Part shown: one piece after another, positions 49,121-60,833 of the stretch
How the letters are laid out: every line of letters begins with the position of its first letter
How positions within the stretch are numbered: the first letter of the stretch is position 1
NCBI GenBank assembly: GCA_023053575.1
Contig: JAKZAP010000015.1
Span: 16,178,142-16,242,141 of the forward strand
Direction: 5' to 3'
Origin: Branchinecta lynchi
Lineage: Eukaryota; Arthropoda; Branchiopoda; Anostraca; Branchinectidae
DNA: 64,000 nt
Notes under the pieces: model-generated
Told to the model about the DNA's origin: nothing
What the model saw: the letters and a program-made list of their open reading frames with translations, nothing else
Databases searched by the model: none
Program-made: the position numbers and the translations under genes

Positions 49121-50068
49121 CCATATGCTGAATCCATACTTGAATATTTGACAGCGCAAAACAGATATTTGAATATATCTGAACTTGTCGAAATTCAGCT
49201 GGCGTATCCGGTTTGCACTATCAAATAGGAACTTCGTCTTCTCCGATTATTACCATTGGCCTTAACTTGTTTGTAAATGTTAAAAGTAAAAATGTTTAAG
49301 AAGCCTGTTGAAGACCGAATTGTCAGGAGCAAATATTAAAATTTGGGGATCCCATCGAAAACTTTGGTCTTGTTTCTGACGGAACCTGTGATTATAGGCC
49401 GGAATAAACAGTGAAGTTCTGGCGCCTAAGAAACTAGATCCTTTCGCCAACTATTAACTAGAAATCTCGCTTTTGTCGTGTTCATAATTATTACGCCTCA
49501 ACTCTTATGCTTCACTGGTAAGGAACCGGTCGCAGTTCTTGCTCGCTTTGCGAAGAAAGGAAAACGTATTACAAATCGCAGATTAGGCAATCACTGTCAA
49601 CACCGGATCTGATTCCAGGCGGAGACTTTCAGCTCTATAACAATATGACTGGAAAATAGTCTATAAACACGTCGCTGTATCAAACCGGCCTGGTGTAGGG
49701 TATTATTGTCTTCAAAATATGGACTAGCAAGACCTATATCTGTTATTCGAGAAAGGCGAGAGCGGTTTGAGCGCAGCCTTAAGATAGCTCAGCAGATGCT
49801 TCACTAAGTGTAAATTCTGTCAGTGTGTGTGGTTTTATTTTTAAGGTTCTTGTGTTCTTTCCATTATTTCTGTAGACAGTAATGTTCTTTTCTTTCATTT
49901 CTTTCTTGTTCTTTTTCTTCTTCTTCATTTAATTACTCCGTCTTTTTGTAGGTTTGCCTACACCCCCCCTCCCGTATCCCCATAAACCCTATTCAGGAAA
50001 CCGAATAAAACAAGATGCAACTTCAGTGTCTGGCCGATAGAATAAAAGCGACCGAATTTTTCTTGCAG
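49121..50068. other. KDM7 intron 3, last part
   Basis: I see no gene or repeat of note. A pyrimidine-rich tract and TTCTTGCAG form the acceptor of exon 4. Confidence 0.35.
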
Positions 50069-50229
50069 TTCTGAAGAAGTTGTCACCACCTTACACGGTT
50101 CCCTTCTCACCAAAGAATACATCCTTGAGAATGGGTTCACAACTCCAATACTGGTGAACAAGACAGACGGTCTGGGCCTCATCGTGCCGCCGAATACCTA
50201 CAGTTTGGACAGCATTACTGCTGGAATTG
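50069..50229 (+). CDS. KDM7: KDM7/PHF8-like demethylase, exon 4 (JmjC entry)
   Basis: The acceptor TTTTTCTTGCAG precedes 50069. Its first base completes a Ser codon with AG from exon 3. The frame reads SEEVVTTLHGSLLTKEYILE, then NGFTTPILVNKTDGLGLIVP and TYSLDSITAGI. The (D/E)E(I/V)...GSxLTxxYLExxGFxxPI(L/M)V...DGLGxxxP pattern is the KDM7 segment leading into the JmjC fold. The donor GTGAGT at 50230 leaves one base (phase 1). The same stretch has overlapping - strand ORFs that are spurious. Confidence 0.9.
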
Positions 50230-50459
50230 GTGAGTGTTAGGTTTGAAATGAAATGATTGTTTCATCCGTAATATCTTTAAATACATACAAATAGCTTTGA
50301 ATATGTCAATACAAATAAAGACACTTCAAGCACTATCAATCAACTCGACAGTTTGTGTCCCTTAGTTGGCCAAGAGTGGTTGCAAAATCATTCCAGTTTA
50401 TTCATAGCACGACGAACCCAAAATATTGATGAACTGATGAATACTCATAAATAAAACTT

Positions 50460-51350
50460 GTTGAATACAGATGAACAGTTTAAGCTCGTGAATGTTGTCT
50501 CGTTACTTTTGAAATACCTAGTGCAAGGTCTAACCAAAGGTCTAACCCCTGTCCCACAGTTCGCCCCAACCCTTTTTTCAGAGTTTGAGGAACAGTCCAT
50601 ATCAAGCATGCTTGAAGTTAACCGACACAAATCAAAAGTACTCCGATTCAGCATGCTGAAATGCGATATCGTCATGCCTGTATTGCCGTTCCCAATTACA
50701 AGAAGTGCTACTATTTTGGGAGTAACTTTCACTACCGACTGCTCATTCAAGGAACACGTTGAAAGCGTAGTGCGAAAGGGACATCGCTCACTGCTGAGCT
50801 TAGTGTCAATGTGTATAGGCTTGGCTTTACAATTCCTGAACTTCGCCTCCATACCTTACCCACGTGCGCCCCCTTTTGGAATACTGCTGCCCGGTATGGG
50901 GACCCCAAGTGCAAAACACGGTCTATCTATCGGAAGAGCTCGAATCCATACAGAAACGCGCAACGAAAATTATAATGGGTCCTGGCTATCAGTCTTACGA
51001 GCAAGCACTGTCTGTGTTGAGAATCCCGTGCCTCTGCAACCGAAGAACAGAACTGATACTAAACTTTGAAAAAAAACTGTTGGCAAATGAGAACAATCGA
51101 TCATTGCTCCCCCTGATGCTCCGAAAAATAGCAGGACAAGACAGCAAAACAAACTAGTGCCTGTCAGAGGACGAACCTCAAGGTTCATGAACTCGTTCGT
51201 GCCCTTTTTTACAGAGACTTTAAACAAAGCGAATAATTAGTGTAATTGATTTATTTTATTACTGTATGACCAGCGTAATTTAGCATCTTCTAACGAAGAA
51301 AGCTACGAAGTTGGTTTGTCAATAAACGATTTGAACGAATTTGAAAATTG
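50460..51350 (+). pseudogene. 3' part of a non-LTR retrotransposon
   Basis: The C-terminal reverse-transcriptase region appears in two frames: a KSKVLRFSMLK...ILGVTFTTDCSFKEHV part, then RPLLEYCCPVWGP, LESIQKRATKIIMG and SYEQALSVLRIP. Frameshifts near 50830-50870 show decay. The 3' UTR matches 14262-14485 in inverted orientation. The element is 5'-truncated inside KDM7 intron 4. Confidence 0.75.
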
Positions 51351-51655
51351 ATTCGCGAATCCAACATGTTTACAAACGACCCGGGGGCCGGCGATCGTCA
51401 TGTGGCCAGATCGCATGCCGATCCGCGAATAAAACAAACCGGAATGAATCACACTGACCAGTCAGTCGACAATAATGAGTCAGGACGTCGAGCGCGAGGG
51501 GTTAGTGCCATTAAGCCGCTTTCACACTGAGGTGTCGTTGCGATGCGTCGCATATGCGTTTATCTTGCGTTGCGTACAGTTTGCTTAGCGTATCTTTCAC
51601 ACCTGCGCGAGAAAATGTCACGCTGGATGCGTTTTTATGGCACTTGAGCTTACTC

Positions 51656-53925
51656 AAGTGCCATATAGCGATTGTAATTTCTGTCCGTCAGTCGGTCTGT
51701 CGGTCCCGGTTTTGCTAGTTCGGGCACTTGATAAGCTAGGACGATGAAACTTGGCAGGCGTATCAGGAACTGGACCAGACTAAATTAGAAATTGTCACTT
51801 CCTCGATCCGACCATCAGGAGGGGAGTGGAGGGAGGGGGAATCCGGAAAAAATAGGAAAAATGAGATATTTTTAGCTTACGAACGGGAGATCGGATCTTA
51901 ATGAAACTTGATATATGGAAGGACTTCGTGTCTCAGACCCTCCATTTTAAATCCAGACCGGATCCGGTGACACTGGGGGGAGTTGGAGGGGGAAACCGGA
52001 AATCTTGGAAAACACTTAGAGGGGAGGGATCCGGATGAAACTTGGTGGAAAGTACAAGCAAAAGTCCTAGATACGTGACTGATATAGCCGGAACGGATCC
52101 GCTCACTTTGGGGGAGTTGGGGGGGGGGGGAGGGAGAAGTCCGAATTTTTAGTGATCCCGCGAGTTACTAGCTTCCTGATGTGCTGGGACGATGGAAATT
52201 GACAGGCATGTCTGGGACCTGACCAGATTAAATAGGAAATCGTCAATTCCCTGATTCGACCATCTGGGGGGGGGGGGGAGTGGAGGAAGAGTGAAGCCAA
52301 AATTTGAGGTATTTTTAGCTTGCGAACGGGTGATCGGATCTTGATGAAAATTGATATTTAGGATGACCTCGTGTCTCAGACATCTCACTTTAAATCCGGG
52401 CCGGATCCGATGACACTGGGGGGAGTTGGAGGAGGGAACCGGATATTTTAAGAAACGCTTAAAGTGGAGGGATCGGGATGAAACTTGGTGGGAAAAACAA
52501 GCACAGGTCCTAGACACGTCATTGACATAACCGGACCGGATCAGGGCACTGTGGGGGAGTTGGGGTGGGGGTCCGGATTTCTAGCGATCTCGCGAGTTCG
52601 GCATACTTCCTGATGTCCTAGGGCGATGAAACTTGGCAGGTATGTCAGGGATTCGAACAGATTGACTTGAGAACAGCCGTTTCCCCGACCCGACCATCGT
52701 GGGGGGAGTGGGTGGATGGGGAGTCCGGAATCTAGTGGCGTGCATAAATTTTGAACGGGGGATCGGATTTGAATGAAACTTGTCTGGTGAGCTATCGCCT
52801 CGGACGTTCAGTGTCACGTCCGGGTCGGGTCCGATACCTGTGGGGATGGGGGGGGGGTGGAAAACTCAAGAAACTCTAAAAGCAGAGGGATTGGGACGAA
52901 ACTTAATGGATGGAACAAGCATTGGGCCTAGATGAAATTGACGGAGCCAGATGGTTTCGGGGTTCTGTGGGGGGAGTTGAAGGGGTTTCCTGGAATTCCG
53001 GTAGTCGTGAGTTAGAATAGTTCCAGATGTAAAACGACAACGAAACTTTGCAGGCATATTAGCGACCCGAATTATCTTGACTTAAGAACCTGACACAACA
53101 TACCCCCGGAAACTTCCGTTCCTAGATCCGAGCATTTTTTGGGGAGCACGAGAAGAGAAATATGGAAATTGACTTCTATAAATTGCAAACGAGTGGTCTG
53201 ATTCGAGTGAAACTTTATGGGTGATACGAATCGATGGCCTCGACATGTAAAACATGCGTTCGAACCATATGCGACGACGATTAGGGGAATTGGGGGTGGG
53301 GGGACTTTTGACATGCACAAAAACCAAACGGATGGACCGAATGAGATGCAAACTCGACAGTGCCGAGTTTATGGGGCCTAGATTTGTTATTTGGCGTCCG
53401 GGCCGGATTCGGCCAAGGTAGGGGGGGGGGTACTGGAAACTTGCAGATAGGCTATGCTCCAATTGCAGTCAAACTTGATGGACAGGAACAATTAAGAGAT
53501 TGGGCCCGAACCGGCTCCGACAACGTTGGTGGGAGGGGGGGGGGGGGTACCGGAACTTTCCAAAAATGCTCAGATTCGAGTGAAACTTGATAGATGGTAT
53601 ACACGAAGATGCTTTAGGTGGTCGATTTTTTTTTATTCCGAACCAGATTCGGCCACGGTAGGTGGAGATAGAGGGAGTACCGGAAATCGTGTAGCACGTC
53701 TAGGGATCAAACAAATGGATTTATTGGGATGAAAGTTTGAACAGTCATGTGCATTTGCTACAGACAATCGAGACGATGCCGGAACTGCTCAGAAATGATT
53801 GAAACTAAATATCCAATTTCTATTTCCGAACCGCATTTTTGGATGGCGGGTGTATTTTGTGACGTTCCTATCTACTTTCTTGTACAGCCTACTCGTACAA
53901 GTGCCATATGAGCTCGTAGCTCTTG
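51656..53925. repeat. Longest G-rich tandem array bounded by CAAGTGCCATAT
   Basis: It starts CAAGTGCCATATAGCGATT, preceded by a short hairpin GGCACTTG...CAAGTGCC, and ends ACAAGTGCCATATGAGCTCG. About 14 units of 130-170 bp each carry GATGAAACTTGG-like words and a G run of 5-14. Predicted ORFs are poly-proline artefacts of the G runs on the complement. Confidence 0.7.
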
Positions 53926-54044
53926 TTTTATTATTTGGGTTATTTGTACAACGTGATTTGATTTATTTAAATTTTTGAAATGTCAAAAGGAAGTAACGTA
54001 ATAGCACATTTATAAATATTTCTTCAGCCCAAGGTTACTGCTAA

Positions 54045-54170
54045 CTCGAGCGGTATTTCGGTCCTTCTTGGCAAGGGTCCTCTAAATGTTGCGAGGCCAT
54101 CACATGTTAACTGTTCTAGCTTTGAGCCTGAAGAGGAACCTTGCCAAGAAGGTCCGAAATATCGCTCGAG
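54045..54170. repeat. Hairpin-forming fold-back sequence
   Basis: The arms CTCGAGCGGTATTTCGGTCC and its near-complement GGTCCGAAATATCGCTCGAG, extended by CTTCTTGGCAAGG and CCTTGCCAAGAAG, enclose about 45 bp. Similar words at 15228-15245 suggest a dispersed family. Confidence 0.7.
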
Positions 54171-55450
54171 CAAAATCAGCTGAAGTATCCGTCTAAAATG
54201 TCGTAGGTACAAAACGAAACAGTGGCGAAATGAAGGGATTTCATAATCTTGTAATTCCATACAAGAGCTAGCGATAATGTAAAAGGCAGAGTAAGCAAGA
54301 AGGATCCTTCAACGGAAAAATTTCGATTGCAAAAAGTAAATAAAACAATGTATAATATAAAATAAAGGCCATAAATTCCATTTATAAATAATCTTATGAA
54401 AAATCCTAGGATAAGTGCTACCCCGAGGATTCCTAGTGCACAGCCACACCCAAAGTAGATGTACTCTATGGCGGAGGGGCACTCCTCGGCGTTGGTTGTG
54501 CTCCTATGTTTTTGTGTTTTGACTCGTTTTTCATGTTACAATAGCTTTTTTTGAATGAAGTTTAATTTTATGTAAAACTTAAAGGTAATCTGTAAGCTTT
54601 ACGTGTTATTGAGACTGGCCATGCTCCCACTCGTCATTTCCCAAAAGCTCATTGGTTAGCAAGACCAGTCATGTAAATTTTGCCATGTTTTTCAATGGGC
54701 CTGGAGAGAGGCTGAAAACAGTCGAAGACATATGTAACTTGTTTTGAAGTTGTCAGTGATTTTAGAATACTGGACCAGAACTATTGTGCAATTCAAAGGT
54801 GCCCCTTAAAGGACCCCTCTTGCTTATTGTGCCCTTTATAATATACCTAGCTAGCAGAGGTTGTGTAGCTTAGTGTGAAAGTCTCTACGCGTCAATATGA
54901 AAGCGGCTTTAATCTGCACAAAGGGTAGTTGGGATACCCAGTTCTTGGCTTAAGGTAACCGGCATTTAGCATATAGGCTATTCAAAAATGAGGGGTAGTG
55001 TAATGATGAGTTCCAGTTAAGATTGAATTTTAATTTCGAACTTTGAATTTAACACAGTAAATTATCCACTTTCAGTAACATTGTAAAATGAGTTCCAGCG
55101 ACCCCCCCCCCCCACACTCACCGGACATAACCCCTACGGTACCAAATAGTCCCCCGGTATCTCCCCCCCCCCCCGAGAAAACCCAACCGTACGATCCCTC
55201 CCCTCATAAAAAGAAAATAAGACAAGTTCATAATAACCTCCTAGTCCCATTAATTCGAGCCAAGGATAGAGGTATACTCTTCAGGAAGAAGCTGAATAGC
55301 CGCTATTCTCATGGTCGTATTCCCTTTCTAGTAAAATACCCACTTTAAATTAGGCGTGCGTGTTCAATACATTTTGCATTGTGAGTCTCCTAAGTTTCTA
55401 TCATTGTTTTTCCGTTCCTGCTTTCACATTTTTCTGTTTTTTCTAAATCC
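54171..55450. other. KDM7 intron 4, unassigned
   Basis: No clear gene. Near 54690-54800 a weak relative of the TTAA MITE may be present (GCCTGGAGAGAGGCTGAAAACAGTCG-like). An 86-codon + strand ORF at 55088-55348 starts with a Pro/Ser-rich part and ends in a basic segment. I recognise no family, and C runs explain the proline. Confidence 0.3.
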
Positions 55451-55479
55451 TGCTATTCAAACTTTTACGAATTTTGCTG

Positions 55480-55760
55480 GTTTCGCCTGCTGAATGGCAT
55501 GCCTAGCATATATATAGATAGGAAGGTATTATTTAGCAAAAGCAGGGTAACCATGAATTCCATGGTCCTCAAACCCCAACACCTGAAATTGAAATAGTAG
55601 GCCTAAATTATCCTTAAAAAATAAACGAGTTCTGGGCTCTTCTGTCATAGTTTTTTCGCCTGTTGAATAGTGTTCGTTGCATACATGGGCAGTAAGCTAT
55701 GTAGCGAAAGCAGAAGCTGACCACAAGATCCATAATCCTTGAATCCCAAACCTTGAAAAT
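55480..55760 (-). pseudogene. Two decayed copies of the tetraspanin 3' end
   Basis: On the - strand, about 55480-55560 and 55655-55750 resemble the last 35 codons of the tetraspanin at 56904. The second still reads FRYIAYCPCMQRTLFNRR against the intact gene's FCYTACCLCMQGIPFRRR. The first has stops. Each is followed by similar 3' flank (TTTTTC or AAATCCTGC). Confidence 0.65.
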
Positions 55761-55891
55761 AGTAAAATATCCTCCAAAAATAACTAGTTCAGGGCTTTCT
55801 GTCATCAATTTCTTACTCTGGCTATTCACACCTTCAAATTTGTTCCGTTCCTCCTTTCGCTTTTTAAATGCTATTCCTTTCATACGTACAC

Positions 55892-56194
55892 AGAACGTGT
55901 TCCACCTACTTACCGTAGTTACTACGCATGACGTCACGAATTTTGGCTTCTTGGTGTCGAGGCTAGAACGCATTTTTACATTTTCGGTAAAATACCACTC
56001 CAGGGGTAATCCAGCCAGTCACGTTTAGAGACCCGTAGTTACGACGCTTACTACGCTCCCGAGCATGCTAAGCAAATAGTTACTATTAGTTACTATTTCG
56101 AGAAAGTTGAAACGGTCAGCATAGTAACTTTTCGTGAGGTTGGAACGGAAATAGTTAGTAATAGTTATTATTGTTGGAAGGGTGGGTATGATTC
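55892..56194. repeat. GAGCRTGTTCCACCC MITE, copy 1
   Basis: About 300 bp long with worn TIRs (AGAACGTGTTCCACCT and, inverted, GAATCATACCCACCCTTC). Internally GTAGTTACTACGC, CGCTCCCGAGCATGCTAAGC and the GGAACGGTCAGC...GTAGTAAC blocks are shared with copies 2 and 3. Confidence 0.65.
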
Positions 56195-56384
56195 TTGAAA
56201 ACGAAAACCGAGATCTTAATATAGTCAGTGAATAATTTTATTACTCCATATAGAAATGGCACAATACGTGCCTATACGTTCTTGCCCGTACGGACTATAT
56301 ACAAAACAGTAAAGGAAAGAAACAGGAAGGCAAGGCATTCTTTCATAATTTTTCTATTGCTGCTCTCACGGCGTCTGCTCGCTT

Positions 56385-56445
56385 CGTCTCCTGAACGGGA
56401 TGCCTTGCATGGACAGATATCAAGTGATGTAGCAGAATAACCATA
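56385..56445 (-). pseudogene. Third decayed copy of the tetraspanin 3' end
   Basis: The - strand resembles the tetraspanin C-terminal codons (TGCATGCAAGGAATACCC region and the GGAGACGAAGCG end) but carries frame breaks. It is bounded by MITE copies 1 and 2. Confidence 0.55.
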
Positions 56446-56799
56446 GAGCGCGTTCCACCCTTCTGGCAATAATAACTGTTAGTTACTATTTTCCTTCCTA
56501 CCTCGTAAAAAGTTACTACGCTGATCGTTCCAACTTTCTCGAAATGGTAACTATTTGTTTAGCATGCTCGGGAGCGTAGTTAGCATCATCAACTGCAAGC
56601 TGCTCATTGGGATATAACATCTTTATTACTTGCAAGTGCAATTTAAGGTAATTACGAATCCCTGTATCGTGATTGGCCCGATTACCCCGTGGCATGGTAT
56701 TAGCCGAAAATAGAAAAATGCGTTCTAGCCTTGACGCCAAGAAGCCAAAATTCGTGACATCACGCGTAGTAACTATGGCAAGTAGGGTGGGACACGCTC
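56446..56799. repeat. GAGCRTGTTCCACCC MITE, copy 2 (inverted, with insertion)
   Basis: TIRs GAGCGCGTTCCACCCTTC and, inverted, GAGCGTGTCCCACCCTAC define 354 bp. It is inverted relative to copy 1 and longer by about 55 bp, with extra sequence near 56585-56670. Confidence 0.7.
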
Positions 56800-56903
56800 G
56801 CAGTTCCACGATCCTCGAAGCCAAATCCTGGATCTTAATAACATAGATACCCTCTGTAAGTAACTAATTCAAGTCGTGCTATCATACTTTTGTATTCCTG
56901 CTT

Positions 56904-57968
56904 TCACACCATCTGGGCGCTTCGCCTCCTAAAGGGTATTCCTTGCATGCAGAGACAGCAAGCTGTGTAACAAAAGCAGTAGGGTATCCATGAGCAGGCA
57001 ACACCCACCGCCCCTAGTTGTCGCTTCTCTGGATCAGCTAATATCGCTAGAGTCTGCATGCATCCAATGTACGCCGCTAGGAGTAACATGATCGCTGATC
57101 CCAGCGAGCGGATCTGCACCGAGTATTTCGTCAGTTTTGCTTGTATTTGATCTGGGCAGTTGTTTGCGTATGCGTTCAAACTACTAGGCTGCCTCATACA
57201 GCTGAGCAGCTCAAGACAGTCAGTGTACTCAATCGAACTGATGCTGCAGTTAGAGCAGTTGGTGTACTGGGGCAAAGCGTTGCGTTCGTTGGTGCAGCCT
57301 TCACATTGGGGGTTGCTTATACTGATGAGCTTCCTTAGGCAGCTGTCTTCGACATGTTCTGCGACTCTGCAGCAAGAGCTAGGAACTTTGATTCGTCTGG
57401 TGTACTCTGGAAAATTTTCGGGTTCGAGTGCATGCGCTACGACCCAGTCACGCGGGGAGTTGGCAATGTCAAAGAAGACATTATGATGCTGGAATGCTGA
57501 AATGTCATTAACATCGTCGGTTCCACAGCACTCGAACTTTTGCTGAAGATAGTCAAGTATCTTGTTTGTCCCCGTTTCGTTAGCTGGGTTGTACCCGTTG
57601 ATTAGTAGAAGAAGCGGTGTTTCTGCCCAGGACCCTGCGTTTTTTCCTCCCACCACAAAAACGGCGAAAGTCGAACAGGCCAGGGGAATGCAAGCAAAAA
57701 CGACGCTAATTTGAAGTGGCACGCGGTTTTCGCCTTTGACGCTTAAAAGCCCAGCCATGGCAACGATGTAGAACGTTACTGTCACAAAGACTCCGAAGTC
57801 TATTTCTGGAGATGGGATTTTGGATATGGAGGGGGTGGGGCTGGGGTTCCAACGGAGGAAGGTAAGAAGTAGGATCGCAGCAAGACATGTGGTGTTGTAT
57901 AGGAGCGATAACCAAAAAGCCACTAATTTGCAGAAAGACTTGATGGAGTCAGTGCAAAAGTTTGTCAT
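56904..57968 (-). CDS. Tetraspanin
   Basis: Tetraspanins are four-pass membrane proteins that organise partner proteins in membrane microdomains. Membrane segments lie near residues 16-38, 58-77, 85-107 and 289-311. The large extracellular loop (108-288) carries the CCG signature (147-149), PSSCC (196-200) and more cysteines. At about 180 residues it is longer than most. The short cytoplasmic tail is Cys- and Arg-rich (CFCYTACCLC, then FRRR), as for palmitoylation. It is a single exon, nested on the opposite strand in KDM7 intron 4. Most animal tetraspanins have introns, so this may be an old retrocopy. Three 3'-end fragments follow. Confidence 0.88.
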   Translation of the reverse strand: MTNFCTDSIKSFCKLVAFWLSLLYNTTCLAAILLLTFLRWNPSPTPSISKIPSPEIDFGVFVTVTFYIVAMAGLLSVKGENRVPLQISVVFACIPLACSTFAVFVVGGKNAGSWAETPLLLLINGYNPANETGTNKILDYLQQKFECCGTDDVNDISAFQHHNVFFDIANSPRDWVVAHALEPENFPEYTRRIKVPSSCCRVAEHVEDSCLRKLISISNPQCEGCTNERNALPQYTNCSNCSISSIEYTDCLELLSCMRQPSSLNAYANNCPDQIQAKLTKYSVQIRSLGSAIMLLLAAYIGCMQTLAILADPEKRQLGAVGVACSWIPYCFCYTACCLCMQGIPFRRRSAQMV

Positions 57969-58112
57969 CTTGGTTTTTCGTGGGTGTGTGGGGGGGGGGA
58001 TCTTCTAGGCTTGTTGCCTTGCGGAAAGTGTCCAGTAGAGTTCCACTGATTGTCAGTCTTCTTCGGTAGTCTTGCTGAAACTAGAGAAAAGATTATGTTT
58101 CTACCAAAATCT

Positions 58113-58200
58113 GTCCAAGCTGAGTGGCTAGCACATTGGACTCGGAAGCGCAGAGGCGCTGGTTCAAATCTCGGTGGTCCCGGCCGCTGGGTTTCGGCAA
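58113..58200 (+). repeat. tRNA-derived SINE head
   Basis: A polymerase III A-box-like GAGTGGCTAGCACATTGG and a B box GGTTCAAATCT lie about 40 bp apart. This fits a Ser/Leu-type tRNA relic. The acceptor stem does not close well, so a SINE or tRNA pseudogene is likelier than a working tRNA. Confidence 0.5.
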
Positions 58201-58739
58201 GAGAAAATAAAGGGCGATTTTGGCGGTCTGGAAAGCTCCGCGAGCTTATGCGCCGGCTGTTGTTGTGACTTCTGCTAAAACTCGCTTCGCTTTCCAGAGC
58301 TGTTCTTGCGCTGCGCTAGTTCCCGCCAGCACTTGGAAAGCGAATCCACTTCACGAGTGGAAAGGGATTTCGGCAAGTCAGCGAGAAGTCGTAAAGGTGC
58401 AACTGAGGCGCAATTACTTTCCGTTTGTTCTTGCGTTTGGCGGATTTTCGCTTTGGTTTTCGGAAACGAATCCAAGAGATCGCCAGAATCGCCCTTAAGC
58501 AAAAGAACCTCCGTCTCCCGATCTTCGTCATACGACCATGTGGAGTCGAGGAGATTCCGGATCCAAACGGGCGGAGGTTCAGAGCTGCGCGGAACCGTTC
58601 GTTACCGCTTTAAACAGCTAACCGGGTTAGAGGCCCGGAGAAGAACATTCGAGAGTAGGCGACTTTACTCTATATGACCAAGACCAAAACACGCCAGTGA
58701 TCCTCGGGAAGAACGAGAAAACGTCTCATTCACGACTCA

Positions 58740-59477
58740 GAGCTTGGTCACACTGGGCTCATTTCCTGGCATTTCGGGTTGCAAAAGTAGAAAAAAGAAC
58801 AAGATACAACTAATTGGCCATATTCCTGTTCAGCGCTTCCAAGCGGACTAGTTCCTGTTAATCCCCCCATGCCTCACCGTCATTACTTGGATCAGACATG
58901 GCAAAATAGATCCACAGGTTAGTGAGTGGAAAACCTGTCATCTGTGTCCCAGGAAATGGAGGTTTTACATATATTTTAGCAGCAGAAAGGGAAAGCGACC
59001 CACTACCCTATGGATTCGACTTTTTACTATGTCGACACAAGTGTTGGTTAAGACACAGTAAAAAGTCGAATCCATAGGGTAGTGGGTCACTTTCACTTTC
59101 TGCTGCTGAAACATATGCAAAACCTCCAATACCTGGGACACAGATGACAGGTTTTCGACTTGCTAACTTGTGGATCTATTTTACCATGTCTGATCCAAAT
59201 AAATGACGGTGAGGCATGGGGGGATTAACAGAAACTAGTCCGCTTGGAAGCGCTGAACAGGAATATGACCAATTCTGAATGTTGTCGTTTTAGATTCAGG
59301 AGGTTAATTACAGCAAAACAGCATGTATAATTATGTTACAGGAACCCTAATTGACTCCTAATTGCAGTCTGCTTCATTATCCCAAGCTGCCACAAAGCCC
59401 ATCAAATCTCACGTCCCCTAGGGATTTTTAGTTGTTTGTGGAATAGGCGACTTTTTGAGCCCAGTGTGACCAAGCTC
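58740..59477. mobile_element. Fold-back element with 220-bp inverted arms
   Basis: The termini GAGCTTGGTCACACTGGGCTC and its exact complement lie at both ends, flanked by TCA. Inside, about 58811-59028 and 59057-59275 are near-perfect inverted copies with a spacer of about 30 bp. The structure would form a very long hairpin. There is no ORF of note. Confidence 0.8.
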
Positions 59478-60833
59478 TCAAGTGACCAAGCTCTGCTACT
59501 ATAGCAAGACTGGATGCTACTGGGAGCAAGGCGGGATGCTACTGAATACTACTGCTTAAGATTAGCCCAGGCACATTAAATTAAAGTATTCTACATACTA
59601 CATATCAATACATGCAACTTTTTCGTACAACTACACAGACTACAATTTTTTTATTCGGGTACTTTCCGTACAATTTCATACTACTATTTTGAGATAAAAT
59701 TTTCATTGGGAAGCAAAGTCCACCCAGCTTCAAATGGGCACCTAGAGAAATGTGGAACCTGGTGAACGGAAGAGTGTGCGAAAGTATCAGAATGCCTTAA
59801 TTACCCCTAACAGTCCATTCCACTTCCTGGCTAAGGACAGAGAATGGGAAATCAGCCCCGCCAGTTAAGCATGGCAACGCCGTCTCTGATACCTTTTGCG
59901 TTTGACGATGCTGTAGAACTAAATTGATGATAAAAATACACATGGAGTAAAGGGGCATTCCCTCTATACATATTGCGGAAAGTTTTTACACCAAATCTGC
60001 GAACACACGATCAGGATTTCCCGGCCGGATTTCCTTCACTTTCGCCATCAAGTTGAACAAATTTCAGCTTTTTCATATAGAAGTGATGATGGTGCCGAAA
60101 ATCCGGGCAGGAATTCCAGTCCGGGAGCTTCTGATCCTGATCGTTTGTTCGCACTGTAAACTGAATGTCAGCCAGGCAAAGGTCCGTGCCTGGTTTAAAC
60201 TGGTGTATAATTTTTTGCGTCCACAACGCTTTCAGGAAGATGATTCCCACTCTTCCAATGAAAGAAGAATGAATTTACCGTACGAAAAACCCAGAGGTCA
60301 TGGCAACGGAAGAAGAAAAAAGACACAAAAAATACAAATATCAAAAAGCCCTCTCTATGGGACAAACCAGTGCGGATGAATATAGCCAACTTAGGAATAT
60401 CCCACATATTTTCAACCAACTATTCCTCTCTAGCTAGTCTTCCCCTGACTCTCCTACCCTTACAACACTCAGAGCCTCACATTCACTCATAAAATGGGAT
60501 TACCACACTTAGGGCAAAAGTAAGGTCAATCCTTCACAAACCATCGTTTCTCACCAATCGCTACCCCTCCCCCCCCCCCCCTTAAACTTGCCATCCACTT
60601 TGAACTTTACACTAGTCATATTGCGTAATAAAATCAGGCAATTATACTTCTACTCTGTTTGGAACAGGTTACTCGGGTTCACGTTGAACCTGCCGCTAGC
60701 GATTCACAAATGCAACTGACCGTCAGAATGTTCTGTCCATCTAATAATAGAATTAGGAAGAAGAACCGTTGGGTTTAAAGCACTGTAGAGGCCACTCTAC
60801 TGTCTTCTTTGAACACTTCTCCAAATACTCTAT
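59478..60833. other. KDM7 intron 4, unassigned
   Basis: No gene is seen. ORFs at 60011-60419 overlap on both strands without recognisable domains. A C run lies near 60568-60582. Confidence 0.35.

Noticed and set aside
52103..53462. Proline-rich - strand ORFs
   Set aside because: Same cause: G-run array units read on the complementary strand.
55088..55348. Small proline-rich host gene
   Set aside because: C runs account for the prolines, no family is recognised and there is no supporting context; kept only as a note.
58113..58200. Functional tRNA gene
   Set aside because: A and B boxes are recognisable but the acceptor and anticodon stems do not pair well; more likely a SINE head.
58220..58677. 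Overlapping ORFs on both strands, up to 123 codons
   Set aside because: Arg/Ser-rich readings of a GC-richer stretch just downstream of the SINE; no family and no conserved motif visible.
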